A DNA stretch of 64,000 bases from Gammaproteobacteria bacterium RIFCSPHIGHO2_12_FULL_63_22 (GCA_001801685.1 MGYJ01000077.1:1-64000), one strand, 5' to 3'; numbered from the stretch's first letter, positions 47,720 through 57,384 are shown. A program made the numbers and translations. The notes: generated by a model not told the origin, from the letters alone.

Positions 47720-50700
47720 TGGTCCTGTCAGACATGTCGATCCGTCGCCCGGTACTGGCGACGGTGATGAACCTGGTGATCCTGCTGGTCGGCCTGATCT
47801 GCTACGACCGGCTCGCCGTGCGCCTGATTCCGAACGTCGATGTTCCCGTGGTGACCGTCGCCACCGGTTATCCGGGCGCGAATGCACAGGTGATCGAATC
47901 GCAGATCACCAAGCCCATCGAGGATGCGCTGTCGGGCATCGAGGGCATCGACTTCATCCAGTCGGTGAGCCGCGCCGAATCGAGCCAGGTGACAGTGCGT
48001 TTCCGGCTTGACCGCGATGCCGACGCCGCCGCGTCCGACGTGCGCGATCGCGTGGCGCAGGCGCGTGGCGCGCTGCCCGATGAAGCCAACGAGCCGATCG
48101 TCCAGAAGCAGGAAGCCGACGCGCAGCCGATCATCTATCTGGCGTTTTCGTCGGACCGGCATTCGCTGATCGAGATCGCCGACTACGCCAATCGCGTGGT
48201 GAAGGACCGGGTGCAGAACATCCCCGGCGTCGCCCAGGCGCAGGTCTACGGCAATCGCTATGCGATGCGGGTCTGGCTGGATCCGGAAAAGATGGCGGCC
48301 GTGTCGATGACGCCGGCCGAAGTCGAAGCTGCGCTGCGCGCGCAGAATGTGGAAATCCCCGCCGGTCGCGTCGAAAGCCGCCAGCGTGAATTCACCGTGC
48401 TGTCGCAGACCGACCTGCGCACGCCAGCGGAATTCGAGAAGATCATCCTGGCGCGCACCGCCGGTTACCTGGTGCGCCTGGGTGATGTGGCCAAGGTCGA
48501 GCTGGGCGCGGATTCGTCGCGCTTCCGTGCGCGCTTCAACGGCAACAACGCCATTCCGCTCGGCATCGTCAAGCAGGCCGTCGCCAATCCGTTGGAGATT
48601 TCCGAAGCGCTGAAGGTGATGCTGCCGCAACTCACCCGCACGCTGCCCGAGGGCATGAAGGTCGAGATCGCCTACGACTCGACCGTGTTCATTTCCAAAT
48701 CCATCCACGAGGTGTACGTGACGGTTGGCATCGCCGTGGTGCTGGTGGTGCTGGTGATCTTCCTGTTCCTGCGCAGCTGGCGCGCGGTGCTGGTGCCGCT
48801 GGTGACCATCCCGGTGTCGTTGGTCGGCGCGTTCGCGATCATGTACCTGCTCGGCTTCACCATCAACACGCTCAGCCTGCTGGCGATGGTGCTGGCGATC
48901 GGCCTGGTGGTGGACGACGCCATCGTCATGCTGGAAAACATCTACCGCAATGTCGAGAACGGCATGCCGCCGATGGAAGCGGCGTTCAAGGGCAGTCGCG
49001 AAATTGGTTTTGCCATCATCGCCATGACCATGACGCTGGCGGCCGTGTACGTGCCGTTCGCCTTCTCGACCGGTCGCAGCGGCAAGTTGTTCATCGAATT
49101 CGCCTTGACGCTGGCCGGCGCGGTGCTGGTGTCGGGCTTCACGGCCCTGACGCTGTCGCCGATGATGAGTTCGCGCCTGCTGCGGCACGAGAAAAAGCAC
49201 GGCCAGCTGTACGAAATGGGCGAACGCATCCTGCGCGGCCTCGACAACGCCTATTCGAACACGCTGAAAAAGGTCCTGTCGCATGGCGGCATCGTGATCG
49301 GCATGGCGGGCATCGTACTGGTCGGCGTGTTCCTGCTGTGGCGGATGCTGCCCAATGAATTGGCGCCGGCCGAGGACCAGGGCCTGGTGATCGGATTCGC
49401 GACCGCGCCGGAAGGCGCGACCATCGATTACACCGACAAGTATGCGAAGGAGATGGAGGCTGCGTTCCGGAAGATTCCGGAAATGGAGCGCTTCTTCGAG
49501 ATCGTCGGCTTCAACGGCGTGACGTCCGCCATCGGTTTCGTGCGCCTGAAGGACTGGTCGGAACGCGACCGCACGTCGCAGGAAGTGGCAGGCTCCCTGT
49601 TCCCGACCTTCATGGGCATTACCGGCGTGATGGCCTTCCCGATTACGCCGCCGCCGCTGGGCCAGGGTGGCTTCGGCCAGCCGGTGAGCTTCGTGGTGCA
49701 GACCACGGGCAGTTGGGAAGACCTGGATGCGCTGGTCAAGAACATGATGGGCAAGATTGCGGAAAACCCGCGGCTGACCAATCCCGATTCCGACCTGAAG
49801 TTGAACAAGCCCGAGCTGCGCGTCGAGCTCAACCGCGACAAGATCGCCTCCATCGGCACCAACGTGACTGCCGTGGGCCGCACTCTGGAAACGATGCTGG
49901 GTGGCCGGCGCGTCACGCGCTTCAAGAAGGGTTCGGAACAATACGATGTGATCGTGCAGGTAGCCGACGACGCACGTCGCACGCCCGAAGACCTGTCGAA
50001 CATCTTCATCAAGGGAGGCGACGGAAGCATGGTGCAGCTCGACAACGTGGCGACGGTGCGCGAGACCGTTGCGGCGAAGGAGCTCAACCACTTCAACAAG
50101 TTGCGCGCGGCGACCATCAGCGTCGGCCTCGCGCCCGGTTATTCGCAGGGCGAGGCACTGGACTGGATGGAGAATGCCTTGCAGGAAGTGGCGCCGGGCG
50201 CGCAGTACGACCTGGCCGGGCAGTCGCGCGAATTCCGCGAATCCGGTTCCAGCGCGATCGTGATGCTGTTGCTCGCGCTGGCTTTCATCTATCTGGTGCT
50301 GGCGGCGCAGTTCGAGAGTTTCATCGACCCGGTGGTGATCCTGGTGTCGGTGCCGCTGGCGGTGTTCGGTGCGTTCGCCTGCCTGGTGCTGTTGAACATC
50401 GGCGCCGACCTGAAGCTGTGGCACACGGTGGGCTCGTGGAATATCTACACGCAGATTGGCGTGGTGACGCTGATCGGCCTGATTTCCAAGCACGGAATCC
50501 TGATCGTGGAGTTTGCCAATCAGCTGCAGGAGAAAGGCAGGAGCAAGGCGCAGGCTGCGTTGGAAGCGGCTGGATTGCGCTTGCGTCCGATCCTGATGAC
50601 AACCGGCGCGATGGTGCTCGGTTCGGTGCCGTTGGCCCTGGCCGCCGGCGCCGGCGCCGAAGCGCGCCACCAGATCGGCTGGGTGATCGTCGGCGGCATG

Positions 50701-50814
50701 AGCTTCGGCACGCTGCTGACGCTGTTCGTAGTGCCGGTGGTCTATGTATTGATCGCGCGTGACCGCCATGGCGTGTCGGTGGAAGCCGCAGCGGACGCGG
50801 CGGCTTCCACCTGA
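47719..50814 (+). CDS. RND multidrug efflux transporter permease
   Basis: 1031 residues, normal for HAE1-type RND pumps. N-terminal helix and early periplasmic PN1 segment (QITKPIEDALSGIEGIDFI, in part), the proton-relay segment GLVVDDAIVMLENIYR of TM4, and the C-terminal repeat with LIGLISKHGILIVEF. Exports amphipathic compounds by proton exchange. Ends in the one-base overlap TGATG with the following channel gene, so the three genes form one unit. Confidence 0.96.
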   Translation: MVLSDMSIRRPVLATVMNLVILLVGLICYDRLAVRLIPNVDVPVVTVATGYPGANAQVIESQITKPIEDALSGIEGIDFIQSVSRAESSQVTVRFRLDRDADAAASDVRDRVAQARGALPDEANEPIVQKQEADAQPIIYLAFSSDRHSLIEIADYANRVVKDRVQNIPGVAQAQVYGNRYAMRVWLDPEKMAAVSMTPAEVEAALRAQNVEIPAGRVESRQREFTVLSQTDLRTPAEFEKIILARTAGYLVRLGDVAKVELGADSSRFRARFNGNNAIPLGIVKQAVANPLEISEALKVMLPQLTRTLPEGMKVEIAYDSTVFISKSIHEVYVTVGIAVVLVVLVIFLFLRSWRAVLVPLVTIPVSLVGAFAIMYLLGFTINTLSLLAMVLAIGLVVDDAIVMLENIYRNVENGMPPMEAAFKGSREIGFAIIAMTMTLAAVYVPFAFSTGRSGKLFIEFALTLAGAVLVSGFTALTLSPMMSSRLLRHEKKHGQLYEMGERILRGLDNAYSNTLKKVLSHGGIVIGMAGIVLVGVFLLWRMLPNELAPAEDQGLVIGFATAPEGATIDYTDKYAKEMEAAFRKIPEMERFFEIVGFNGVTSAIGFVRLKDWSERDRTSQEVAGSLFPTFMGITGVMAFPITPPPLGQGGFGQPVSFVVQTTGSWEDLDALVKNMMGKIAENPRLTNPDSDLKLNKPELRVELNRDKIASIGTNVTAVGRTLETMLGGRRVTRFKKGSEQYDVIVQVADDARRTPEDLSNIFIKGGDGSMVQLDNVATVRETVAAKELNHFNKLRAATISVGLAPGYSQGEALDWMENALQEVAPGAQYDLAGQSREFRESGSSAIVMLLLALAFIYLVLAAQFESFIDPVVILVSVPLAVFGAFACLVLLNIGADLKLWHTVGSWNIYTQIGVVTLIGLISKHGILIVEFANQLQEKGRSKAQAALEAAGLRLRPILMTTGAMVLGSVPLALAAGAGAEARHQIGWVIVGGMSFGTLLTLFVVPVVYVLIARDRHGVSVEAAADAAAST

Positions 50815-51272
50815 TGAATGACCTGATGTACGGCAACTGGCTGGCCAACGGCGTCGTGGTATTGGCCACGATCGCCGCAGTCTGTCTGTGTGTGCTGGTG
50901 CATTACGAAGGCCTGAGCCTGCTTGGAAGGGGTTTGGCCAAACGCCACGACCATCAGCCGCGCCGCAAGGTGCTCTATGGCATTTTTGCGGTACTCGTCC
51001 TGCACATTATCGAGATCTGGTTGTTTGGCATCACGCATTGGGCGCTGTTGCTATGGCCTGAAACCGGCCATCTCGTTTCAGCGACGACCACCGGCTTCCT
51101 CGACACGATCTACCTGTCGGCGATGACCTATACCACCGTGGGATTCGGCGATCTGGCGCCGGTCGGCCCCATCCGTTTCCTGGCAGGCACCGAAGCATTG
51201 ACCGGGTTCGTGATGATTACCTGGTCGGCGTCCTTCACCTTCCTTGAAATGGAAAGGTTCTGGCGTCGCTGA
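50814..51272 (+). CDS. Two-helix potassium-channel-family protein
   Basis: 152 residues, about four hydrophobic segments, a pore loop and K+-filter-like TTVGFGDL near residue 104. No RCK or cyclic-nucleotide domain. It starts in the pump stop codon, which is a rare linkage of a channel with an RND pump. Possible effect on membrane potential during efflux is inference. Confidence 0.85.
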   Translation: MNDLMYGNWLANGVVVLATIAAVCLCVLVHYEGLSLLGRGLAKRHDHQPRRKVLYGIFAVLVLHIIEIWLFGITHWALLLWPETGHLVSATTTGFLDTIYLSAMTYTTVGFGDLAPVGPIRFLAGTEALTGFVMITWSASFTFLEMERFWRR

Positions 51273-51298
51273 CCGTCGCCTGCACGCGATGTCGCCTT

Positions 51299-51658
51299 TC
51301 AGGCAGGGCCGCTGTAGCGACAGCCAGAGGTACAGGTTTCGTGCACCACCACCGTGGATAGGGCGGGCAGCGTCGGCTTCAGGCGCTCCCAGATCCAGAT
51401 GGCGAGCCGTTCGCTGGTCGGATTCTCGAGGCCTTCGATATCGTTGAGGTAGTGATGGTCCAGCCGGTCGTACAGCGGCTGGAAAGCCTGCTTGACCTCG
51501 GAAAAATCCATCACCCAGCCGGTGTCCGCGCCGGGTTCACCCGATACGACCAGCTCGACGGCGAAGCTGTGCCCATGGAGATTCGCGCACTTGTGTCCCG
51601 CCGGTACGTTGGGCAAGCGGTGCGCGGCTTCGATGCGGAAGATCTTGAAGATGTCCAT
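51299..51658 (-). CDS. queD: 6-Carboxytetrahydropterin synthase
   Basis: 119 residues. Zn-binding His13, His28 and His30 (AAHRLP and NLHGHSF), nearby catalytic Cys24 in [12 protein letters not shown]-terminal ETCTSGCRY segment is conserved. Forms 6-carboxy-tetrahydropterin from dihydroneopterin triphosphate for queuosine. Other que genes are not seen here. Confidence 0.95.
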   Translation of the reverse strand: MDIFKIFRIEAAHRLPNVPAGHKCANLHGHSFAVELVVSGEPGADTGWVMDFSEVKQAFQPLYDRLDHHYLNDIEGLENPTSERLAIWIWERLKPTLPALSTVVVHETCTSGCRYSGPA

Positions 51659-51692
51659 TCGGTCGGCAGTTTAACACCGACGCAGCAAGCGG

Positions 51693-53024
51693 TTAGATGC
51701 CGAACGGATAGGTGTCAGGTACCTCGCGCACCTGCCATTGCGATGGGATGTCCAAAGGTTCGAGTGCGCTGGTTTCATCCAGGTGGAACAGCGCATCGAA
51801 CTGGCCACTCACCGATGCCCGGAAATAGTGGCTGTCCATTTCCGTTTCGGGTCGATAGATGACGCCGATCGCACGTTCGAGCAGCTCGGGCCGCAGCGAC
51901 TGCGCGATGTCCGGCTGCATGGCCAGGTAAAACCGGTCCAGCCCGGTCCGGTAGAACAGGTGCTCGACGCTGTCCGGGTGCGCGGGCCGGACCCAACGGT
52001 GTTCGGCCGGCGCATCCCAGTCCTGCGCGGCGGTCACGTGCCCGGTGTAGGTGGTGAAGCCCACCAGCAACACGTTCGACGGTCCGGCTTGTTCGCGCAG
52101 CAATTGGCCGACATTCCATTCGCCGCGCTCGCCCATCTGCGTGGCGCGGGCATCGCCCAGGTGCGAGTTGTGCGCCCAGACTACGATCCGGCCTTCGCGG
52201 CCGCTGCCGCGCAGGTGTCGCCGCAATGCGAACAGCGTGTCCACCATATGCGAATCGCGCAGGTTCCAGGAATTGACGCGGCCGGTGAACATCATCCGGT
52301 AATAGCGTTCGGCGTTGAGGATGACGCTGGCGTTGCGTTCGGCGAAGAACTGTTCGTCGCGCGCCGCCTCACCATCCTGCAATTGGTAGTCCGGCGCCTT
52401 GCGCACGAGGTCCGAAAGCAAGGCGGCGGCCTGGTCCCGGCAGGGCGGGCGAAGGCCCGATGCTGCTTCGTAGCCGTAGCCTTGCGGATCGCGCACATGG
52501 TCGAGGCCGACGTACAGGCGGCGCGCCATTTCGGCCTGTTCGGGGTCCACGTCCTGCAAGTACTCGATCACCGAGTCGGCGGATCGGTAGAGGCTGTACA
52601 GGTCCATGCCGTAGAAGCCCACGCGCCGGTCGGGCAATGACGCCTGGTTGTGCGCGCGCAGCCAGGCGATGAAGGCACGCACGTCCTGGTTTCTCCACAT
52701 CCAGGTGGGAAATCGCTGGAAGTCGCCGAAGGCCTGGTCGATAGACCCATCGCCACCGCCCAGCACGAACCGGTTCAGCCGATACGCATCGGGCCAGTCG
52801 GCCTCCACCGCCACGGCATCGAAGCCATGCTCGCGGACCAGGCGCTGGGTCAGTTCGGCGCGCATGGCATAGAACTCGTGCGTGCCATGCGTGGCCTCGC
52901 CGAGTAATACGAACTGGCGATCGCCGACAAGCCGGAGCAATGCGTCGTAGTCGCCTGCGCCGCCGCCAAGCGGAACGGCGGCGTGTCGCAGGGCATCGAG
53001 TGTTGATGGATGGCGAATGCTCAT
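51693..53024 (-). CDS. Erythromycin-esterase-family protein
   Basis: 443 residues, with LLGEATHGTHEFY and VAVEADWPDAYRLN early (about 41-85) and AHNSHLGDARA with the key His near residue 285, motifs of the Ere/succinoglycan biosynthesis family. ATG 53024 is chosen for the GAGG upstream. It is divergent from the phosphoribosyltransferase-hydrolase fusion 165 bases away; a repeated pairing of these two families is known to me from other genomes only loosely. Esterase action on macrolides is not implied. Confidence 0.9.
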   Translation of the reverse strand: MSIRHPSTLDALRHAAVPLGGGAGDYDALLRLVGDRQFVLLGEATHGTHEFYAMRAELTQRLVREHGFDAVAVEADWPDAYRLNRFVLGGGDGSIDQAFGDFQRFPTWMWRNQDVRAFIAWLRAHNQASLPDRRVGFYGMDLYSLYRSADSVIEYLQDVDPEQAEMARRLYVGLDHVRDPQGYGYEAASGLRPPCRDQAAALLSDLVRKAPDYQLQDGEAARDEQFFAERNASVILNAERYYRMMFTGRVNSWNLRDSHMVDTLFALRRHLRGSGREGRIVVWAHNSHLGDARATQMGERGEWNVGQLLREQAGPSNVLLVGFTTYTGHVTAAQDWDAPAEHRWVRPAHPDSVEHLFYRTGLDRFYLAMQPDIAQSLRPELLERAIGVIYRPETEMDSHYFRASVSGQFDALFHLDETSALEPLDIPSQWQVREVPDTYPFGI

Positions 53025-53189
53025 GGGCACCTCGCTCGCGACGATTTGGATTCCTGGCCGTGCGCACGAGTCTGCACCCTGGCGACGCGCCGATCTTGAG
53101 CGAGGTCAAGCCGTCCGCCATGGAAGGGCGGATAGTGATGCTGGGGCGCATGCCCGGGTGGGTGTGTCGGCCATTCTGGAGCTGAAGCC

Positions 53190-54515
53190 ATGCTTTCGAT
53201 TCCATTTCGCGATCGCATCGATGCCGCCCGCCAACTGGCCGGGGCGCTGGAAAAATTCCGCGGCTCCCGACCCGTGATCCTGGCAATTCCCCGCGGCGCT
53301 GTCGCCATGGGCCGTGTCATCGCCGACGCGCTGCAAGGCGAACTCGACGTGGTGCTGGTACGCAAGATCGGCGCGCCGGGCAATCCGGAATTCGCGATTG
53401 GCGCGGTGGACGAACAAGGCCGGTTGATGCTCGGTCCGTATGCACAAGAGGTCGGAGCCGACGCCGACTACATCGAAGACGAAGTCGAACGCCAGCTGCA
53501 GTTGATTCGCCGTCGCCGCCAGGCCTACCGGCCCGGCCAGCCGGCAATCGCGTTGGCTGGACGCACGGTGATCGTGGTGGACGACGGACTCGCGACCGGC
53601 TCCACCATGATCGCCGCCTTGCAGGCCGTTCGCGGCCAGCAGCCCGCGCACCTGGTTTGCGCCGTGCCCGTGGCGGCGCGCGACAGCCTGGCGCATGTGG
53701 CGGACTACGCAGATGAAGTGGTCTGCCTTGCAACGCCACGGCCATTCAATTCCGTCGGTCGCTATTACCTGGATTTCACCGGCGTCACTGACGAGGAAGT
53801 GATCGAGCTGCTTGCAGCACCGCCTGCAACGTCCGCGCGCGTCGCGGAAGATTCGCGGGCCGCGACGACTTCGCACGCGGTCGCCTGGCATGCGGCCGTC
53901 CGCATTCCTGCCGGATCGGTTTCGCTCGAAGGCGTTCTGGAAGTTCCGGCTGGTGTGCGGGGGCTGGTGATATTTGCGCATGGCAGCGGCAGCAGCCGGC
54001 ACAGTTCGCGCAACCAATGGGTCGCCGGCGAACTGCGCAAACGCGGCTTCGGCACGTTGCTGTTCGACTTGCTGACGACGGAAGAAGACCGAGACCGCGC
54101 CAATCGCTTCGACGTATCCATGCTGGCCGGGCGACTAAGCGCCGCCATCCGCCATGTGCGAACGCTGCCGGCCTGCGCTGCGCTGCCGATCGGCCTGTTT
54201 GGCGCCAGCACCGGCGCCGCTGCGGCGCTGATCGCGGCGGCCGAAAATCCAGCGAACGTCGCCGCCGTGGTATCGCGCGGTGGCCGACCGGATTTGGCCG
54301 GCTCGCGAACCTGTTCGAAAGTTCGCACGCATACCCTGTTGCTGGTGGGTGGTGCCGATACCGAAGTGCTCGAACTCAATCGGCAGGTCGCGGCCGTGAT
54401 GGGCGAGTGGGCCGAACTGGTGGTGGTGCCGGGTGCGAGCCATTTGTTCGAAGAGCCCGGCACCCTCCAACAAGTGGCCGGGGAGGCTGCGGATTGGTTC
54501 GCTGCCTGGCTGTAG
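53190..54515 (+). CDS. Phosphoribosyltransferase-alpha/beta hydrolase fusion
   Basis: 441 residues. The first about 215 are a phosphoribosyltransferase with the PRPP motif VIVVDDGLATGSTM. The rest is an alpha/beta hydrolase of the dienelactone hydrolase type: GLFGASTGAAAAL with nucleophile Ser, acid in VGGADTEVLEL and His in PGASHLFEEPG. Substrates unknown. Divergent from the erythromycin-esterase-like gene. Confidence 0.92.
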   Translation: MLSIPFRDRIDAARQLAGALEKFRGSRPVILAIPRGAVAMGRVIADALQGELDVVLVRKIGAPGNPEFAIGAVDEQGRLMLGPYAQEVGADADYIEDEVERQLQLIRRRRQAYRPGQPAIALAGRTVIVVDDGLATGSTMIAALQAVRGQQPAHLVCAVPVAARDSLAHVADYADEVVCLATPRPFNSVGRYYLDFTGVTDEEVIELLAAPPATSARVAEDSRAATTSHAVAWHAAVRIPAGSVSLEGVLEVPAGVRGLVIFAHGSGSSRHSSRNQWVAGELRKRGFGTLLFDLLTTEEDRDRANRFDVSMLAGRLSAAIRHVRTLPACAALPIGLFGASTGAAAALIAAAENPANVAAVVSRGGRPDLAGSRTCSKVRTHTLLLVGGADTEVLELNRQVAAVMGEWAELVVVPGASHLFEEPGTLQQVAGEAADWFAAWL

Positions 54516-54555
54516 GCAACGGCATCCAGGCACGGACTAGGTTGGGTGGCTGGTA

Positions 54556-57243
54556 TCAGGCCTGCGCCACCCGCACGGCGGTGACCTTGTATTCCGGCGC
54601 GCCGGTCATGGCATCGCGCGCCGATCCGGTGAGCCGGTTCACGGCCCGATCCGGATCGTGGAAGGTGGCAAACAGTTGTCCCGGCGCCACCGCATCGGTG
54701 ATGCGCAGCGGCAACGTGGCGCTGCCATGGCGACTTTCGACGCGCACGTTGGCGCCGTGCTCCAGGCCGAGTTGCGTCGCATCGTATGGATGCATGTCGA
54801 GGGTATCGGTCGGGCGCAAGGCCTGCTGCGGCGTGCGTCGCGTCATCGTGCCGACGTTGAACTGATGCAGGGTGCGGCCGGTGTTGAGCAGCAACGGATA
54901 ATCGGCGTCGGTCTTTTCTGCGGTCGGGCGATAGCCGATCCGTTCGAGCTTTGCGCGTTTGCCGTGCGAGAACTCGCCGACGTGCAGTACGGGTGTACCC
55001 GGATCGGTTTCGTCCCGGCACGGCCACTGCAAGCCCTGCTGGTCGAGGCGATCGTAGGAAATGCCCGCGACGGCCGGCCACAGTTGCCGGACCTCGTTCC
55101 AGGTGGACTCGGCATCGGCGCGTGCGAATTGCGCATCAAAGCCGAGTGCGCGCGCCAGCCGGCAGGTAATTTCGGAATCATCCAGCGCCTTGCCGCGCGG
55201 CGACAGCGCGCGCCGCACGCGCTGGATGCGACGCTCGGAATTCATGAAGGTGCCGTCTTTTTCGAAACTTGAAACCGCTGGGAAGAATACGTGGCCGAAG
55301 GACGCAGACGTTTCGGTCTGGAACAGGTCCTGCACGATCACCAGTTCGATTCGTGACAGGGCCTCGGCGGTTTCCCGCGCGTTGGCGAGGCTGGCGAACA
55401 GGTCGTAGCCAACCACGTACAGCGCCTTCAGTCGTCCTGCTCGCGCGGCGTCCATCATCTCGAGCAGGTTCAAGCCTGGTGCGCGGGGAAGTTCGACGCC
55501 CCAGGCCGCTTCAAAGCGCTCGCGCGCATCGCGGATGCGCACCGAGCCGGGCAGCGTGCCCGGGTCGCAACCCATCACCGCCGAACCCTGCACATTGTTC
55601 TGGCCGCGAAGCGGATTGATGCCCGCGCCCGGCCGGCCGAGGTTGCCGGTCAGCAGCGCGAGGTTGACCAGGGCCATTACGCCTTCGGTGCCCTGCACAT
55701 GTTCGGTCATGCCCAGGCCGTGCAGGCACATCGCAGATGGCGCCCCGGCATACAGGCGCGCGGCGCGGCGGATGTCGTCCGCGCTGACGCCGCAAATCTC
55801 CGCGGCGCGTTCCGGCGTCCATGGCGCGATGAATGTCTCGAATGCTGCGAAGTCATCCACGCGCTGGGCGATGAAGTCGCGATCGACCAGGCCTTCGGCC
55901 AGCATCACCTGCGCCAATGCGTTGACCAGCGGCAGGTTCGTGCCCGGGCGCAGGGCCAGGTGCACGTCGGCAATCTCCGCGAGCCCGGTCCGGCGGGGAT
56001 CGATGACGACCAGCTTGGCGCCATGCAACACGGCCTGCCGGATCCTCGCGCCGACCACCGGATGGTTCTCCAGTGGGTTGGCGCCGGCAATCAGGAAACA
56101 GCCGGCATTTTCGATATCGTCGAAACTGTTGGTGGCCGCGCCTGCGCCGAGCATGTGCTTGAGTGCCGCGGCACTGGGCGTGTGGCAGACCCGCGCACAG
56201 CAGTCGACATTGTTGCTGCCGATGGCGATGCGCGCGAATTTCTGCACGAGATAGTTTTCTTCGTTGGTCGCGCGTGCCGATCCAAGCACGCCCACCGCAT
56301 CCGGGCCATGTTCGGCGACGATGCGACGCAGGCCGTCCGCGGCAAAGCCGATCGCCTCGTCCCATTCGACATCGTGCCAACCATCGCTGCGGCGCAGTCG
56401 TGGCGACGTCGCGCGGTCGTCGGCATCCACATAGGCGTGCGCGTAGCGACCTTTCACGCACAAGTGGCCCTTGTTCACCGGCGCGGCGAGGAAGGGGCGC
56501 GCGGCGACGATGCGATCGCCGGCCACGCCGATATCGAGTTCGCAACCGACGCCGCAGTAAGGGCAGGTGGTTCGCGTCCAACGCGCCGCGGCCGGTTTCA
56601 TCCAGGCACTGGCGTCGGTCAACGCGGCGGTCGGGCAGGTATCCACGCAGGCGCCGCAACCGACGCACGGACTGTCCGCTAGCGGCAGGTCGCCTTCGGT
56701 GCCGATGCGCAGGTCGTCGCCGCGACCGAACACATGCCAGACCGATTCGCCCTGCAGGTCGTCGCAGATGCGTACGCAGCGCTGGCAGGCAATGCAGCGG
56801 CTCATGTCCACGCGGATGTAGGGGTGCGAAGTGTCGAGGCGGGCAGCTTCCGTATCTGGCGCCCGGCTGGCGATGCCGCGTGCGAGCAGCTCACGATGCA
56901 GCGGCTTGTCGGGAAAGCGCGCCAGGTCGGCCGGGGAGGCGCTGTCTGCGAGTTGTTCGAACAGGTTCTGCCGGAAGGCATCCAGCGCAGGCGACGACGA
57001 CCGGATCTGGCAGCCTTCCACCAGCAGCTCGTGGCAGGCGGTGCGATTGTGGAAGGCCTGGCCGGGGCCAGCGGCGACTTCAACCGCGCAGGACCAGCAC
57101 TGGCCGATCGGCGCGAGTCGCGGGTCGTGGCACAGGGTGGGTGGCGCCGCGCCGCGTGCCTGCAGCGCCTGCAAAACCGATTGCCCCGCAGGGAGCGTCA
57201 GTTCGGCCCCGTCAATCACCACCTTCAGCGTCGCCGCGTCCAT
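54556..57243 (-). CDS. fdhF: Formate dehydrogenase alpha subunit (Mo-bisMGD, Fe-S)
   Basis: 895 residues. N-terminal [2Fe-2S] domain (Cys38, Cys49, Cys52, Cys70), a His-Cys cluster, two 4Fe-4S motifs (CIACQRCVRICDD and CVGCGACVDTCP), then the molybdopterin-binding domain with TCPYCGVGCEL and the active-site Cys (not Sec) in CARVCHTPS near residue 353, and a C-terminal MopB domain. It oxidises formate or reduces CO2. No beta/gamma subunit or fdhD is nearby, so its electron partner is not in this window. The start is taken as ATG 57243. Confidence 0.92.
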   Translation of the reverse strand: MDAATLKVVIDGAELTLPAGQSVLQALQARGAAPPTLCHDPRLAPIGQCWSCAVEVAAGPGQAFHNRTACHELLVEGCQIRSSSPALDAFRQNLFEQLADSASPADLARFPDKPLHRELLARGIASRAPDTEAARLDTSHPYIRVDMSRCIACQRCVRICDDLQGESVWHVFGRGDDLRIGTEGDLPLADSPCVGCGACVDTCPTAALTDASAWMKPAAARWTRTTCPYCGVGCELDIGVAGDRIVAARPFLAAPVNKGHLCVKGRYAHAYVDADDRATSPRLRRSDGWHDVEWDEAIGFAADGLRRIVAEHGPDAVGVLGSARATNEENYLVQKFARIAIGSNNVDCCARVCHTPSAAALKHMLGAGAATNSFDDIENAGCFLIAGANPLENHPVVGARIRQAVLHGAKLVVIDPRRTGLAEIADVHLALRPGTNLPLVNALAQVMLAEGLVDRDFIAQRVDDFAAFETFIAPWTPERAAEICGVSADDIRRAARLYAGAPSAMCLHGLGMTEHVQGTEGVMALVNLALLTGNLGRPGAGINPLRGQNNVQGSAVMGCDPGTLPGSVRIRDARERFEAAWGVELPRAPGLNLLEMMDAARAGRLKALYVVGYDLFASLANARETAEALSRIELVIVQDLFQTETSASFGHVFFPAVSSFEKDGTFMNSERRIQRVRRALSPRGKALDDSEITCRLARALGFDAQFARADAESTWNEVRQLWPAVAGISYDRLDQQGLQWPCRDETDPGTPVLHVGEFSHGKRAKLERIGYRPTAEKTDADYPLLLNTGRTLHQFNVGTMTRRTPQQALRPTDTLDMHPYDATQLGLEHGANVRVESRHGSATLPLRITDAVAPGQLFATFHDPDRAVNRLTGSARDAMTGAPEYKVTAVRVAQA

Positions 57244-57274
57244 GGCCTAGTGTTGCATTACCAGCCGCAGATAC

Positions 57275-57297
57275 AAAAAACCCGCCGGTGGGCGGGT
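57275..57297 (-). terminator. Rho-independent terminator of the tRNA-Met/mini-gene unit
   Basis: ACCCGCC (57297-57291 on the minus strand) pairs with GGCGGGT (57286-57280 region) around CACC, followed by a run of six T. It lies 9 bases after the mini-gene stop and 32 bases before the formate dehydrogenase start, so the unit is closed before that gene. Confidence 0.88.
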
Positions 57298-57306
57298 CTT
57301 TCGGAA

Positions 57307-57384
57307 TTACTTGCCGCTGACGTGGCTGCTGTACTTCTTGCCGCGCAGGCGCGCTACGCGACGTCGTGCTCTTGAACGCTTCAT
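57307..57384 (-). CDS. Arg/Lys-rich mini-protein, 25 residues
   Basis: Starts at ATG 57384, preceded by AAGG eight bases upstream, and encodes 25 residues with about 11 Arg or Lys, beginning MKRSRARRRVARLRGKK and ending in a Ser/His/Lys tail. It sits between tRNA-Met and a strong terminator that starts only nine bases after its stop. I recognise no family; the composition resembles small ribosomal or nucleic-acid-binding proteins. Confidence 0.6.
   Translation of the reverse strand: MKRSRARRRVARLRGKKYSSHVSGK

Noticed and set aside
47728-50769. Long minus-strand frame opposite the RND pump
   Set aside because: His/Asp/Arg-rich shadow; the plus strand encodes a full RND pump with all motifs.
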